A stretch of DNA of 64,000 nucleotides from Cyanophora paradoxa (Eukaryota > Glaucocystophyceae > Cyanophorales > Cyanophoraceae): NCBI GenBank assembly GCA_004431415.1, contig QPMI01000031.1:1-64000 (forward strand), read 5' to 3'. Numbering within the stretch: position 1 is the stretch's first letter; every line of letters begins with the position of its first letter. Below are positions 46,597 through 56,749 of this stretch, one piece after another. The notes below the pieces were generated by a model, which worked only from the letters and a program-made list of their open reading frames with translations, was not told the origin of the DNA and did no database searches. The position numbers and the translations under genes were made by a program.

Positions 46597-49500
46597 CTAT
46601 GTCTGGTCCAAATCCATTTCGTCTATTTCCCCCTCCGCTAGATCGTCTGCTAGAACCTCTGCTAGGGCCCTATCATCGAAATCGAGCATGTTGGCGCCCT
46701 CATCCTCCGCCTCCATCTCCTCCTCCGCCTCCTCCTCTGCCTCGGCGTCGTACTCGGCGGTCTCCTCCTCCTCCTCCTCCTCGTCCCCGCTCTCCTCGGG
46801 CACCTCGTCCTCCGGCACCGGATCCCCTCCTGCAGCTCAATATCCTCGTCGATCTCCTCCTCGTCCGCAGGCAGGGGCACCGCTGCCACCTCCTCGCCCC
46901 CGGCGGCGCCGCCGCCGCCCCTTCGCCCTGCATAGCCGCTGACCGGTGGGACGGGCCGCAGGTCGGGGGATGAAGGGCCCATCTGGCCAGGCCTTGGCGG
47001 CGACGGGCGCGTCGTACTCGGCGTGGGCAGCGTCCTTCCCGCCGGCGCTCGCCTCCGTCATGTTCCGCATCCACAGCGCCAGGCGCCGCCGCTGGTGCGT
47101 CATGATCTGCTTGAGCATGTCGAGGTCCTTGTTCCACCCGCCACCGAGAGACGTGACGGTGTGTCGCAGGCGCCGAAGGAGGCCCATGTAGGACTCGATG
47201 ACCTCGCAGCTCCAACGGCCGGGCGCGTTCGTGTTGTCGACGCGCGCCCAGAACGCGAGGTGCGCAAGCGTCGAGTGCATGTAGCGTGTGAAGATCTTCC
47301 ATAACGGGAAGTGTGTCTCCATCAGGCCCTGGAGCTCGGCGACGGCCTCGATAACTTGCTGCCGCGCCTCCTCGTCGGGCTTCATGTTCCGCTCGTACTG
47401 GTAGATGATCTGGCGGAGCTGCCAAATCTCGTGCATGCCCCTCGTCTTCTCGCTCCAGCTCTCCTTACTGTCGCCGAAGCAGATGCTGAAGAGGGTGTCG
47501 GGCGCCTCGGGGTCCTCCAGGATCTTCTTGGCGGTGTTGGCGGAGATCTTCTGGAAGAACTTGTAGGTGGCCCCGTTCTCGGTCTTCTCGAACTTGATGT
47601 TCCGCGCGTATTTATCGCGAAGATGACGCTGCAGGTCTTCGATGCGCTTCTGCTGGTCCTCGGAGGCACCACAGGCGAGGGCGAGGAAGAAGTAGACGAA
47701 GAACCCGGCCACCCAGCTCTTGATGCCGTGCAGGGCGTCGTCGAGCCGGACCTGAGGTGCGCGTTGGCGTCCGCTGAGGCGAGGTGTCGCGGGCTTCTCA
47801 CCTCGACGGCAGCGACGGGCAGCATGCTGTTCGGGAGCGGCTGCAGGAGGGCGTTGGCGTCGTGCTCGGGGGTGCGGATTCTCTGTTCGCTGGCTGGAGG
47901 GAGGCCGTCCCGATCCCGCGGCCCTGCTGCGCGCACGACTTCGACCGCCGAGCAATCGGACCTGCAGTAACGTGAGCCCCATGCCGAATCTCAGCGCGTG
48001 TGACTCGGCGAACTGACCCGCGTCGGTGGACAGAATCGCAGTGCGGGCACAGGTCGAAGCCGAGGAGGACGCGGAGGAACTTGTAGTCGCCCGTCACCAA
48101 GAATTCGACCTCGACGGGCTTGTCGTGCTCGTACCCGGGGATCAGGGTGAGCGGGTTCTCGTTCAGGTACTCGACCATGTCGGCGAGGGGCTTGATGCGT
48201 GGGCGCAGGTTCTCCTCGCTGTCGCTACCGCCGAAGAGCATTAGGGGCAGGAGGGCGTAGCAGCTCTGAACGCCCTTCAGCGGGTGGTACGCCTGCGTCC
48301 CGTCCTCCTCGATGACGTAGTAGCCGTCGACGATTGCCACGATGCAGGTCATGCCGTCGGTCGTGGAGACGCTCTTCCCGCGGAACGCGATCGTCCCGTC
48401 GCCCGCCAGGCGGACTCGAGGTCTGATCTTCTTCCCCCTGTGCTTGTGCAGCGGGACGAAAGCGCTGATGAGGGCCGACAGGGCGGGCGTCGGCGTGACA
48501 GCTCTGCGGGGCGGCGGCGCTGCCGCCTCTCCGCCCGCCGCCGGCGCTGCCGCCTCTCCGCCCGCCGCCGGCGCTGCGCTCGACGGAGGCACAAAGAGCT
48601 CGAGCATGACGCCCGGCTTGCCCTTGTTCTCCTCGTCGCCGACGCCCGCCGCTGTTTCGACGATCTGCACGATCTGCACCGCTCGGTGAGCCTCGTCCCT
48701 CACCCCCGCCCCGCGCGCGCGCGCCGCGCCTTCTCGAGGTCATCGTTGACCTTGCCCCGTAGCTTCGTGATGCAGTGCTTCGACGGGAGGAAGGCTCGCA
48801 GCCCCACGAAGTGCTTCTTCAGGGCCTTCTTGAGGAGCTTCGTGAACTCAAAGTACGTCGCCTGCCCGGGTCGGTTTAGAACGGGATGGGGGGTTAAAAC
48901 ATTCGAGAAAGGGCGCACGTCCGAGATGCAGTGGCGGTCCTTCCACTCTAGAATCTCGCAGTCGGGAAGGTGTCCCGCAGCTTCCTGCAGGCGATGCTCA
49001 TCGCCTTCTTCACTTGCAGCTGACCCGATTTGCTCGTTTCCAGGGCTCGTTGGGCCTGCGGACGGTGGTTCAGAAAGGTGCTCTTCTCCAACGATTTTGT
49101 AGCCTATTAAAGTACGATTCTCGGTAGCTCTTTTTATGTATAATAACGCGCACTGCGTGTGGCCCGATGATGCTCACGAGGCGGCGTGCCTCCGCCTCCA
49201 GCGCCTCCCTCCTCTTCTGATAGGCGCCCTCCTCCTCTCCTTTGTTCCTGGGGCGCCCTGGATAAGCATGCATATGCCTGCGCGCGCGCCGCCCCGCCTT
49301 GTACCTCGCGAAGTTCTTTTTAAACATGGGGAGGCGGATCTGGATGTCCGGACTCGCAGCGTTTAGAATCGTCGAGAGCAGCATGCGGAGGAACCGCGTG
49401 CGCCGCTGCCTGGACGTATCCGAGCATCCCTTCCCAGGGACCTGCCTAGCTATGCGCGAGATGGTCGCTGCACGCTGTGCCGAAGTCCGCGGGACCTTGG

Positions 49501-50174
49501 CGCGCTTCGACTGGTGCTCCTCCCTAAGCTTCTTGTTCTCCGCCTCAAGCACTGCGATGCGCTCGTCGCGCGCTTTGAGCGTCGCCTTGCGGACGATCCG
49601 CTCCTCAGGCGGCACATCTTCCTTGCCGCGAGCGCGTTTCGGGGCGGTGCCGGGGCCGGGGGCCGGCCGCGGCGCCGGGCTCGGCGCCTCATTAAGAACT
49701 GCATTCGTCTGCTCGCGGCCGGGCAGAGAGCATACACTCGTAAGCGCGGGCAAGTCAAGTCATGACATCGAATTTGAATGAGCGGCATACCACGTCGGCG
49801 CCGAACGCGCGACGACCGCGCTGCTGCTGCTGCTCTGGGCTAATCTGAGGCGATTGCGGGCTCGCTGGAGCCGATGGCGACCCGGGTGGCGAAGCTGGAG
49901 GGCTCTGCAGGATGCACTGGAGGAACACAGCCACTGCGGTGGCCTCTTGAAGCGCCGCCGTGCAAGCTAAGCTATGCGGATACAATGGAGACGCAATGCC
50001 GCGCGCCTCCAGTTCCAGGTGGGCGTTTCGGCTGTGGGTGAGCACTGCGATGATCCGCATAAGCGCCTGGTACGCGACCGACGCGTCCGCCATCTCTAAA
50101 ACGACTGCTGCGGGCGCTGGAAACGTTTGGGGCGCGGGCTGGGCCGCGGGACGGGGCGCGATGGGTCGCTGCAT
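46597..50174 (-). CDS. DDE transposase-like protein (CACTA Tnp2/KDZ-type), multi-exon
   Basis: ATG 50174 starts MQRPIAPRPAAQPAP. An intron follows GRRAFGAD. The next exon has a Leu-zipper-like stretch (KARDERIAVLEAENKKLREE) and a basic region with HMHAYPGRPRNK. Then FTKLLKKALKKHFVGLRAFL, followed by VRLAGDGTIAFRGKSV (candidate first catalytic Asp, near 48395) and VEFLVTGDYKFLRVLLGFD (candidate second Asp, about 48055-48110) directly before CPHCDS (about 48040). Further on, HFPLWKIFTRYMHSTLAHLA and GRWSCEVIESYMGLLRRL (47174-47221, candidate Glu) resemble the DUF4218-type region of CACTA/Tnp2 transposases. A very acidic tail, ending DEMDLDQT, stops at 46597. The family is inferred from motif order; terminal repeats were not found. 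A domesticated gene is possible. Confidence 0.6.
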
Positions 50175-50531
50175 CGCGCGGGCGGGTTCAAAACTCGGAA
50201 AAAAAGATCGCGTGTACCTCCCCTGCCATCTGCGGAAGCGGCAGCTCCGAGCGCCGCGAGCAAGCATACACATCCGCGACAGTTAGGCGCCGAAGAGCAG
50301 CAGGCGAGCCCAGCATGCGCGATAATGCGCAATTGCGATGCATAGCTACCTTAGGCGAAGCGGCTGGTCCACCCGCGCGGTCCTTGCCGGCCGCGATGCT
50401 CGCTCGTCGATATGGGTATGACGCGCTAAGCAAGGGGAGCATGCCCAGACTGGGTACGCAAACTGCTGAACGTCCAACTCCAGCTGAACGCCCTGCAGCT
50501 GGTGGGCCTGAAGCAGCCTCAAGCGTTAGCT
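50175..50531. other. Divergent intergenic region
   Basis: Between the start of the transposase-like gene (minus) and the plus-strand genes from 50532. No clear motif or repeat recognised. Confidence 0.4.
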
Positions 50532-50768
50532 ATGTCGCATCGACAGTGTAGCTATGTTAGCTGTGGAGCGAAGCATATGCCCGCTGACTACGTGTCCGAG
50601 GAGGAGGACCAGGAGGAGACCATCAACGCGCCGTGCAATCGCCCAATGACTTCGTCTGTCATCGAGATCAACAGCAGCGACTCGGAGAGCGATGGACCAG
50701 CGGCAGCGCGCCGAGCGCAGGGCGCGCATGAAGGCGGACGAGGAGCGCGCGCTCGAGGAGGAGGATGA
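50532..50768 (+). CDS. Small frame with a SUMO-interacting-motif-like segment (doubtful)
   Basis: Short frame from ATG 50532 with VSEEEDQEETINAPCNRP and then SSVIEINSSDSESDGP. The hydrophobic VIEI followed by Ser/Asp/Glu is like a SUMO-interacting motif. It overlaps the next gene in another frame. It may be that gene's 5' exon joined by a splice I cannot place, or no gene at all. Confidence 0.3.
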   Translation: MSHRQCSYVSCGAKHMPADYVSEEEDQEETINAPCNRPMTSSVIEINSSDSESDGPAAARRAQGAHEGGRGARARGGG

Positions 50769-51309
50769 GATCAGGCGGCGCCACCAGGCAGCTTTGGAGG
50801 TCAACCTCGCAATAGAGCGCGACTCGGTGAGGCCATACAAGCTGGCCGAGCTCAAGCAGTTGCTGGAGTACGCGCGCGCGTGGATGCGCGAGCACGAGCA
50901 GCTGTACGAGCAGTTCGAGGTCGCGCTGGCGCACAACAACCTCCTCGAGGCCATTAACCTGCGGTCGGAGATCCGCAAGCACCGCAGCACGGCGCGCTTC
51001 TGCGGGCAGGACCCCCTCGGGCTCTACGAGGAGGCGGCCTTCAAGCCTCTCTATGACAACGTGACGGCCTTGCAGCGGCGGGCGGGGCAGATGGAGCATT
51101 TCGGCGACAATCTCTTCAAGTGCGCGGAGCACTTCCAGCGGGTGCGCATCCGGCAGCAGCAGGCGGCGGCGGCGGCGGCGGCGGAGGCGGCGGAGGCGGC
51201 GGCGGAGGCGGACGGGGCTGCTGCTGCTGCTCGGTGCAAGCGCCGCCGCCTGCGTCGCGGCGACGGCGTGCTCGTCTCGCGGCCGGACGATGCCGACGAC
51301 GAAGCGTAG
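50692..51309 (+). CDS. Unrecognised coiled-coil protein
   Basis: Not recognised. A single uninterrupted frame of 205 codons from ATG 50692: MDQRQRAERRARMKADEERA starts a charged helix. This is followed by LAELKQLLEYARAWMREHEQ, NNLLEAINLRSEIRKHRS and AGQMEHFGDNLFKCAEHFQR. Then come a Gln/Ala-rich stretch from GGCGG repeats and a basic patch (KRRRLRRGD) resembling a nuclear localisation signal. The end DGVLVSRPDDADDEA stops at 51307-51309. Strong helical periodicity suggests a dimeric or scaffold protein. Its last 33 coding bases are duplicated 341 bp downstream. Confidence 0.5.
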   Translation: MDQRQRAERRARMKADEERALEEEDEIRRRHQAALEVNLAIERDSVRPYKLAELKQLLEYARAWMREHEQLYEQFEVALAHNNLLEAINLRSEIRKHRSTARFCGQDPLGLYEEAAFKPLYDNVTALQRRAGQMEHFGDNLFKCAEHFQRVRIRQQQAAAAAAAEAAEAAAEADGAAAAARCKRRRLRRGDGVLVSRPDDADDEA

Positions 51310-51633
51310 CGCCGTTAGCCGCCCCCGCCCCGCCGTTAGCCGCCCCCGCCCCGCCGGCCCCGCCCCCGCCCCGCCGGCCCCCGCCCCGCCCCGCCGGCCC
51401 CCGCCCCGCCCCGCCCGCCCCGCCCCCGCCCCGCCCCGCCCCGCCCCGCCCCCGCCCGCCCCCGCCCCGCCCGCCCCGCCCCGCCCCCGCCCGCCGCCCC
51501 GCCCCGCCCCGCCCCGCCCCGCCCGCCCCGCCCCGCCCCGCCGGCCCCCGCCCCCGCCCCGCCGGCCCCCGCCCCCGCCCCGCCGGTCGCCGCCCTGCCG
51601 GCGACGGCGTCCTCGTCTCGCGGCCGGACGATG
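51260..51633. repeat. 33-bp direct repeats flanking a CCGCC minisatellite
   Basis: GCGACGGCGTGCTCGTCTCG and the next 13 bases (51260-51292) recur at 51601-51633 with one mismatch. Between them 51310-51598 is almost pure CCCCGCC/GCCGGCCCC repeat, like the intron repeats of the GC-rich genes. Confidence 0.8.
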
Positions 51634-53080
51634 TCTGCAGCTAGAGTCACCAGCTGCAGTCTGCACCTGGCTTGAATACGACAGATTTACTAGTTATTCT
51701 GCTATCGTGCGCGCACCGTGGCACCGTGGCACCGTGGCACTCAGTGACTACCGAGAGTGGCGGGCGGGCTGGCGGGGCGGGCTGACAGGGCGGGGCGCCT
51801 GGCGGGACAGTCGGGGGCCTCCGGGACACTCTGGCAGTCCGGGGGCCTCGGGAGCCTATTTTCGCGCCATACAAGGCCTCCCCCGACCCTGCAGCTGCAT
51901 AGGAGGCCTTATATAGTGCTTTAAAAAGGTTCTCTAAGCTTTTTTCGATGTCTCCCAGCTCCTGGGGCGATGGGCCCAATTTGGAAGGGCCAAAAGTCAG
52001 CAGAAGACTAGCTGTAACGTAGTGTATAGGCGTATGATGAGTCATATGGTATGACGGGTTAAATGGGCCCATCGCGGGGGCTTTGTGCAGGGCACTAAAT
52101 AACGCCGTGTGACGCCTCTACATCTTGAATAAAAAGTTCTAATCAAGATACGAGGCTGCCGTGCTTCAATCGCAAGCCTCGGAGTGCAGATTCCCTGGCA
52201 GATCAAAAATTGCGAACGCGATACCGGGGTCGCCGCGCGCTCGCAGCCTTGCGAAACCTTGAGAGCGGATAAGATTGCCGCCGACAGCGAGCCCAGCTCC
52301 CCGCTCGCAGTGCAGCCGCGCGCTTAAGGCGCCGGCCAGCCACTTGGCCCGGCTGCAGCTGCTCCGGCACGGGCGGCCTCAGCCAGCCGGCACCATGCTA
52401 TCGCAGCTTCAGCCATGAGCCTCGGAGAGGGCGGAAGTCTCCGAGGCTCGGTCCGCGATCCAGGGCAGGCGTGCGTATGTTCCAAGTTCGCGGGCGAGGG
52501 CGTGCGCCTCGCCGAATCGTTGTCGCGGCGTGCGCCTCGCCAGGTGTACTACAGTGCCACAGTGCCACGTTGTCGAAAGCGCGAGCCGCTCAGTCAGCCG
52601 AGTTTCCTCCGCTGGCCAACCGGGTACGCATACGCCCGGCCCGGCCCGGCATGCCACGAGAGCGCCCGCGGCGCTTCACGCGGTCTTCCTTCATCTCCGT
52701 GACCCGCTTCTGCGAGACGAGGTCGGTGGGGGCAGCGGCTGCTTGCCGCAGTGCATGGATTGCCAGCCCCAGGTGCGAGGCCTTGACTCATCCCGAGCTT
52801 CCCGAGCAGATTACCAGGCGCGCCGGCGTAGCTCAGCGCCGATTGGGTCTGGCACGGTCCGCCTTTGCGGCCGACCCCGGTTCCGTGCCCAAGCCGTTCC
52901 GACCTTCCCGAGCAGATTACCAGGCGCGCCGGGCGCACCTAGCTCAGCGTCGCCGAGCTTATAGGCTAGGCTTGCTCGGAGGCTCCGGATGCACGCACAG
53001 TTAGCCAACCCAGCCGCGCCCCGCGTCCCCGCCCGGCTGTCGTGTGGGCGACGCATGCGCAAAAGGAACACAAATTTTTC
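51634..53080. other. Gene-free spacer with short direct repeats
   Basis: No convincing gene. Contains GTGGCACC triplication (51719-51739) and a direct repeat of CTTCCCGAGCAGATTACCAG (52798-52826 and 52904-52932). Each copy of that repeat is followed by a TAGCTCAGCG motif. Confidence 0.55.
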
Positions 53081-54884
53081 TCATCCGATGAGAGCTCTAG
53101 CTATGCAGGACGAAGCGAGCGGGCCGGGGCTAGCGCCCGATGGCGGGCGCCTCGAAAGGCGACGTCTCCGGCGGCACAGCAGCGTGTAGCTGCTGGACCG
53201 CGGCGACCCACCCTGCGACCCTAGGCCCCGGGGTTCCCGCATGAGCACGTCCCTCATGTAGAGATACTCGATAACGGCCTCCAGCTCCTCCACCTCCTTT
53301 ATGTACATGCGCTCCTCCTTCCGCCACACCTTCGCCTCACGCTCCAACTCCAAGTCCCAATTCCTCTTCATCCTTGAGACCTGCGCCGCGCCGCGTTACG
53401 CGCCAGCGGGCGCACGCACGCGTGTGGGCAATCGCGGACCTTGTTTTCCAAGTCATCCACCTTCGTCTGCAGCGCAGCGTTCTGGTTCTGCAGCTCCTCG
53501 CACTCCTCTTCGAGGTTTTTGACCCGAGTCGCTCTCTGCGGGCGCCGGAGGGACCGCCGTCAGCAGCGCATTGCGGGCGCCGGCGGCGCGGGCGGCGCGG
53601 CGGCCGGCGGGCTCACCAGACTGGCGTTGAGCTGCATCATCTCCTTCTCCAGCTGAGCGATCTTCTCCTCCCGTTGAGCGATCTGCCGCTGCTTCTCCCT
53701 GTTGGCCCACCGCAGATCAGGGAGCTCCCGCTCCAGGGAGCTGCACTTCTGTTGGAGCTCCTCACGCTGCGCCGGTGCACGGAGGAACACGTCGACTTTC
53801 GCCTTCAGTTGATTGGCGAGCTCCGCGCCAGTTAGACCCTTGTCTAGGACATCCTGCGGCCCGAATCAGCGAGGCAAGCTGCGGGCGAAGCGCACGGCGG
53901 CGTGAAACGGCGCGCGCACACGCTGCTGAAGGTACTCGATCGCTTCAAGGAGCTTGGACGCCATGCGAACCGCATCGGAAACCCGCTTGCAGCCGGTGAG
54001 CCTCCGATAGAGTGCGGCGTCCTCCTCCTCGATGCGAAAGCGGTGCCGCCCGGGCTTGTCCCAGGGGTGAATCGATCTTCCTCCTCGCCCGTCATCTCGA
54101 CATCGCACTTGCGCCGCTTGCACTGCTGCTTGGTGGACGTGGCGGGCTTCTTCGGGGCTGGCTTCTTCGCGGCTGAGCTGGCAGGCGACGGCGCGACAGA
54201 GGGATCGTCCATATACCGCTCCATGGCAACGAAGGGATCCTCATATTGCTCGCTCGGTGCCGCCGCGGGCGAAGGCTGGGAGGTCGCCGCCGCTGCCCGC
54301 TTGCGACTCACGCGCTTAGGCATGTCCACGGGGGTCGCTGGCGAGGCCGCTGCCGCCGGCGGCTGCGTGCGTGGAGGCGTGGCCGGCTGATCATGCGAAG
54401 GCTGCGATTGCGAGGGCGCAGCTACTACCCGCTTGCGACGCGGGCGATCAGGCGTGTACACGGGGGTCGCTGATGAGGCAGCTGCGACAGGCGGCGTACA
54501 CGGCTGTACAGGCGTACCCCCCCCCAAAGGCGTCCCTGGCGTCTCACAGCAGCCGCTGCCGGGGCTCTGCTCGAGCTCTGAGCGTACTGGCGAGACTTGT
54601 GGGGAGTCGCTCCCGCCCGCCGGCTCCGCCGCGGGAGGCGCCAGCGCGACCGCGGCCGTCGCATGCGCAGCTGGCGCTGCATGCGCAGGCTGAACGACTT
54701 GCTCGCTCAAAGCTGCGTCGCCAAAGTCGTCTGGATTCACGTCCTCGCCGAGGTCGTCCTGGCTGCCGCAGGTGCTGCCGCCAATCTGGCCGTGCCGCGG
54801 CCTGCCATCGCTGGCGCCGCCCAGCCACGCTCTAATGGAACCGAACGCTGAGCCGACCTTGGCAGACAGCACAGAGAGCGGCAT
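53081..54884 (-). CDS. Unrecognised coiled-coil protein with a Pro/Ala/Ser-rich N-terminus
   Basis: Not recognised. ATG 54884 starts MPLSVLSAKVGSAFGSIRAW. The first exon is a long disordered Pro/Ser/Ala region with repeated 'PPxTPVxxP(D/K)R' blocks followed by basic patches (PRRKRV, RKRAAA), then KRRKCDVEMTGEEEDR. Next exons: LYRRLTGCKRVSDAVRMASK, then GAELANQLKAKVDVFLRA. The long heptad coil EKIAQLEKEMMQLNASL is followed by VKNLEEECEELQNQNAALQT and MKRNWDLELEREAKVWRKEE. The stop is at 53081-53083. The overall plan (disordered basic N-terminus, coiled-coil C-terminus) suggests a nuclear or cytoskeletal scaffold, but nothing specific. Introns are short, with GTGAGC or GTGCGC donors. Confidence 0.55.
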
Positions 54885-55577
54885 CTCGATCGCCGAACGC
54901 TAAGCTATAAGCGCTTTTGCTTTTCCCGCGCAAGTCCGTGGCTGGCCGCAATCTAGCTGCAGCTGGCCGTGGCTTGGAAGGGGGGGGAGATGGCTTGGGG
55001 GGGATATAGAATTTGGTCTAGCCAGCTCGAACTCGAACTCAGCCGGCTGATAGCCGCCGTGACACGGCCGTGTTCAAAATTCAAATTCCATCCATTGTTA
55101 AAGCTCGCGAACTAGCGGGATGTCCAAAAGGTCGCGCCGTTTTCGGCCCGTCGAGGTCCGTCCGGGGCCGTCTGCGACATGCGAAACAGCTCCTTACCGG
55201 CGCGGCGGCGGCGGCGAGCTACTATGATACTTATACAAAAATCCCAACACTAATACTGTTACCGATGCAGATCTCTCAGATGAGGTTAACGTTCACGAGG
55301 TCGAGGTCTCGGGTCCAACGGGTCCGAGCAACCAGTCTCTGGAACTTGCAAATGAACTTCGCTGAGCAGGAACTGGGGCTACGCTAGTGAAACGAAACGA
55401 AACGCGTACGGTGTACAAACAATCTAGCTATAGGCAAATGCGAACACCTCAAGTAAACACTCTGTCAACCATACGCGATCTAATACATGTACAGCCGCAC
55501 ACAAATGCAATAGAAACTCTGATCTAGAGCTTAAAGCCTTGAAGCTTGCTTCTTTGCACTTTGGAGGGGCCTTACTA
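54885..55577. other. Spacer upstream of the LINE
   Basis: AT-richer DNA with no gene recognised. The LINE's 5' boundary is set at 55578, where similarity to the fragment at 43816 begins. Confidence 0.6.
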
Positions 55578-55654
55578 TCGCGCGGCCGACGCTCCGTAGT
55601 CCAGCCCGACCGAACTCCAAACCCAGCGAACATCGACCGCCCAGCCGCGGCCCC

Positions 55655-56749
55655 ATGCCCGCCACCTCAGCGGAGACAGCAGCCACACCGTCGGATGCGC
55701 CCCCGGACGCACCGACGCCCCGCCCGCTGCTCACGGTCGCCTTTTTGAATGTCGAAAGCCTTGCAGGCATACCTCGGCGCATCTGGCTCACCGGATGGCT
55801 CAAGCGTACCAAAGTGGACGTCCTCGGCATCGTTGACCACCGGCTCAATCCGAAGCAGATCGCGGCCCTTACGCAGCGCATCGAATCATCGTGGCGCGTG
55901 CTCATCCCGCCCGCCGCAGAGCTTAAACCCAACGTCTGGAGCCGAGGCACCGGTTTCCTCGTCCGCAAAGCCATCCCGGCCCTCCCCGGTGCTACAGCCA
56001 CGCTCGTGCCCCTCCCGCCCACGCCGGGCCTGCGGCCGCACGATGCTTCACTACTTCGCCTCTCCAGCGACACCAACGCATACAGCATTATCTGCCTCTA
56101 CGCCCCTAATGACGCGGCCTCGCAGAAGCGCCTGGCGGCAGGCGTCACCCAGGCGATCGAATCGCTCCAGCTTCCCCCGAACGACGCCCTCATTCTAGGC
56201 GGCGACCTAAACGCCTACGCGCTCCCGCATTTAGAAAGCCGCCGCCGTGCCGGCGCACCGCCCCCCTTCGGGCACTGGTCCGATCTCATGGCTGACTTGG
56301 ACCTGTTCGACGAACATCGCCGCAGGCGGCCGCGAGACCGCATATACACGCGCTGGCACCGCAAGACGAACCGCTTCGACCAGAACGCGGCGCGACTGGA
56401 CTACGTCCTCCTCTCAGCCGACCTCTGCGTCGCGGCGGAGCGCGTCGGTATCCTTCGCACGGCGGGCGCGGCCCCGCGCCCTGACCACGACGCGGTCTAC
56501 GCGCGGCTCCATACGGACGCCGTCATCGCGCCCCGGGCGGCCCGCTTCAGGCTCCACGACCGCATCCTCCACTTCCCGCCGTTCCAGCGGTCCGTGCGGG
56601 CCTGCACGGCCGAAGCGCTAACTCGCCAGCCGGCTCTCTGCACCGTGGAGTGGCAGCGCTGGCTCGACGAGCTCTTCGCTGAATACAGGGAGATCGCCCG
56701 CCGTACCCGCCCCAGGCTGACTCGGAGGTCCGAGACGCCCGCGAAGTGA
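55655..56749 (+). CDS. LINE APE-type endonuclease domain ORF
   Basis: ATG 55655 opens a 364-codon frame. Exonuclease-endonuclease-phosphatase motifs in order: LLTVAFLNVESLAG, LGIVDHRLN, SIICLYAPNDAA, LILGGDLNAYALP (56191-56229), ARLDYVLLSADL and RPDHDAVYARL. The Asn, Asp and His expected for APE-type catalysis are present in GDLNA, LDY and PDH, so this domain looks intact. Its product would nick the target DNA for target-primed reverse transcription. The frame stops at TGA 56747-56749; the sequence continues protein-like in another frame. Confidence 0.88.
   Translation: MPATSAETAATPSDAPPDAPTPRPLLTVAFLNVESLAGIPRRIWLTGWLKRTKVDVLGIVDHRLNPKQIAALTQRIESSWRVLIPPAAELKPNVWSRGTGFLVRKAIPALPGATATLVPLPPTPGLRPHDASLLRLSSDTNAYSIICLYAPNDAASQKRLAAGVTQAIESLQLPPNDALILGGDLNAYALPHLESRRRAGAPPPFGHWSDLMADLDLFDEHRRRRPRDRIYTRWHRKTNRFDQNAARLDYVLLSADLCVAAERVGILRTAGAAPRPDHDAVYARLHTDAVIAPRAARFRLHDRILHFPPFQRSVRACTAEALTRQPALCTVEWQRWLDELFAEYREIARRTRPRLTRRSETPAK

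Noticed and set aside
52820-52960. tRNA-like segments with TAGCTCAGCG and GGTTCCGTGCC
   Set aside because: Box A and box B resemblance only; no acceptor stem or anticodon arm could be folded by eye. Possibly a decayed tRNA-derived repeat.
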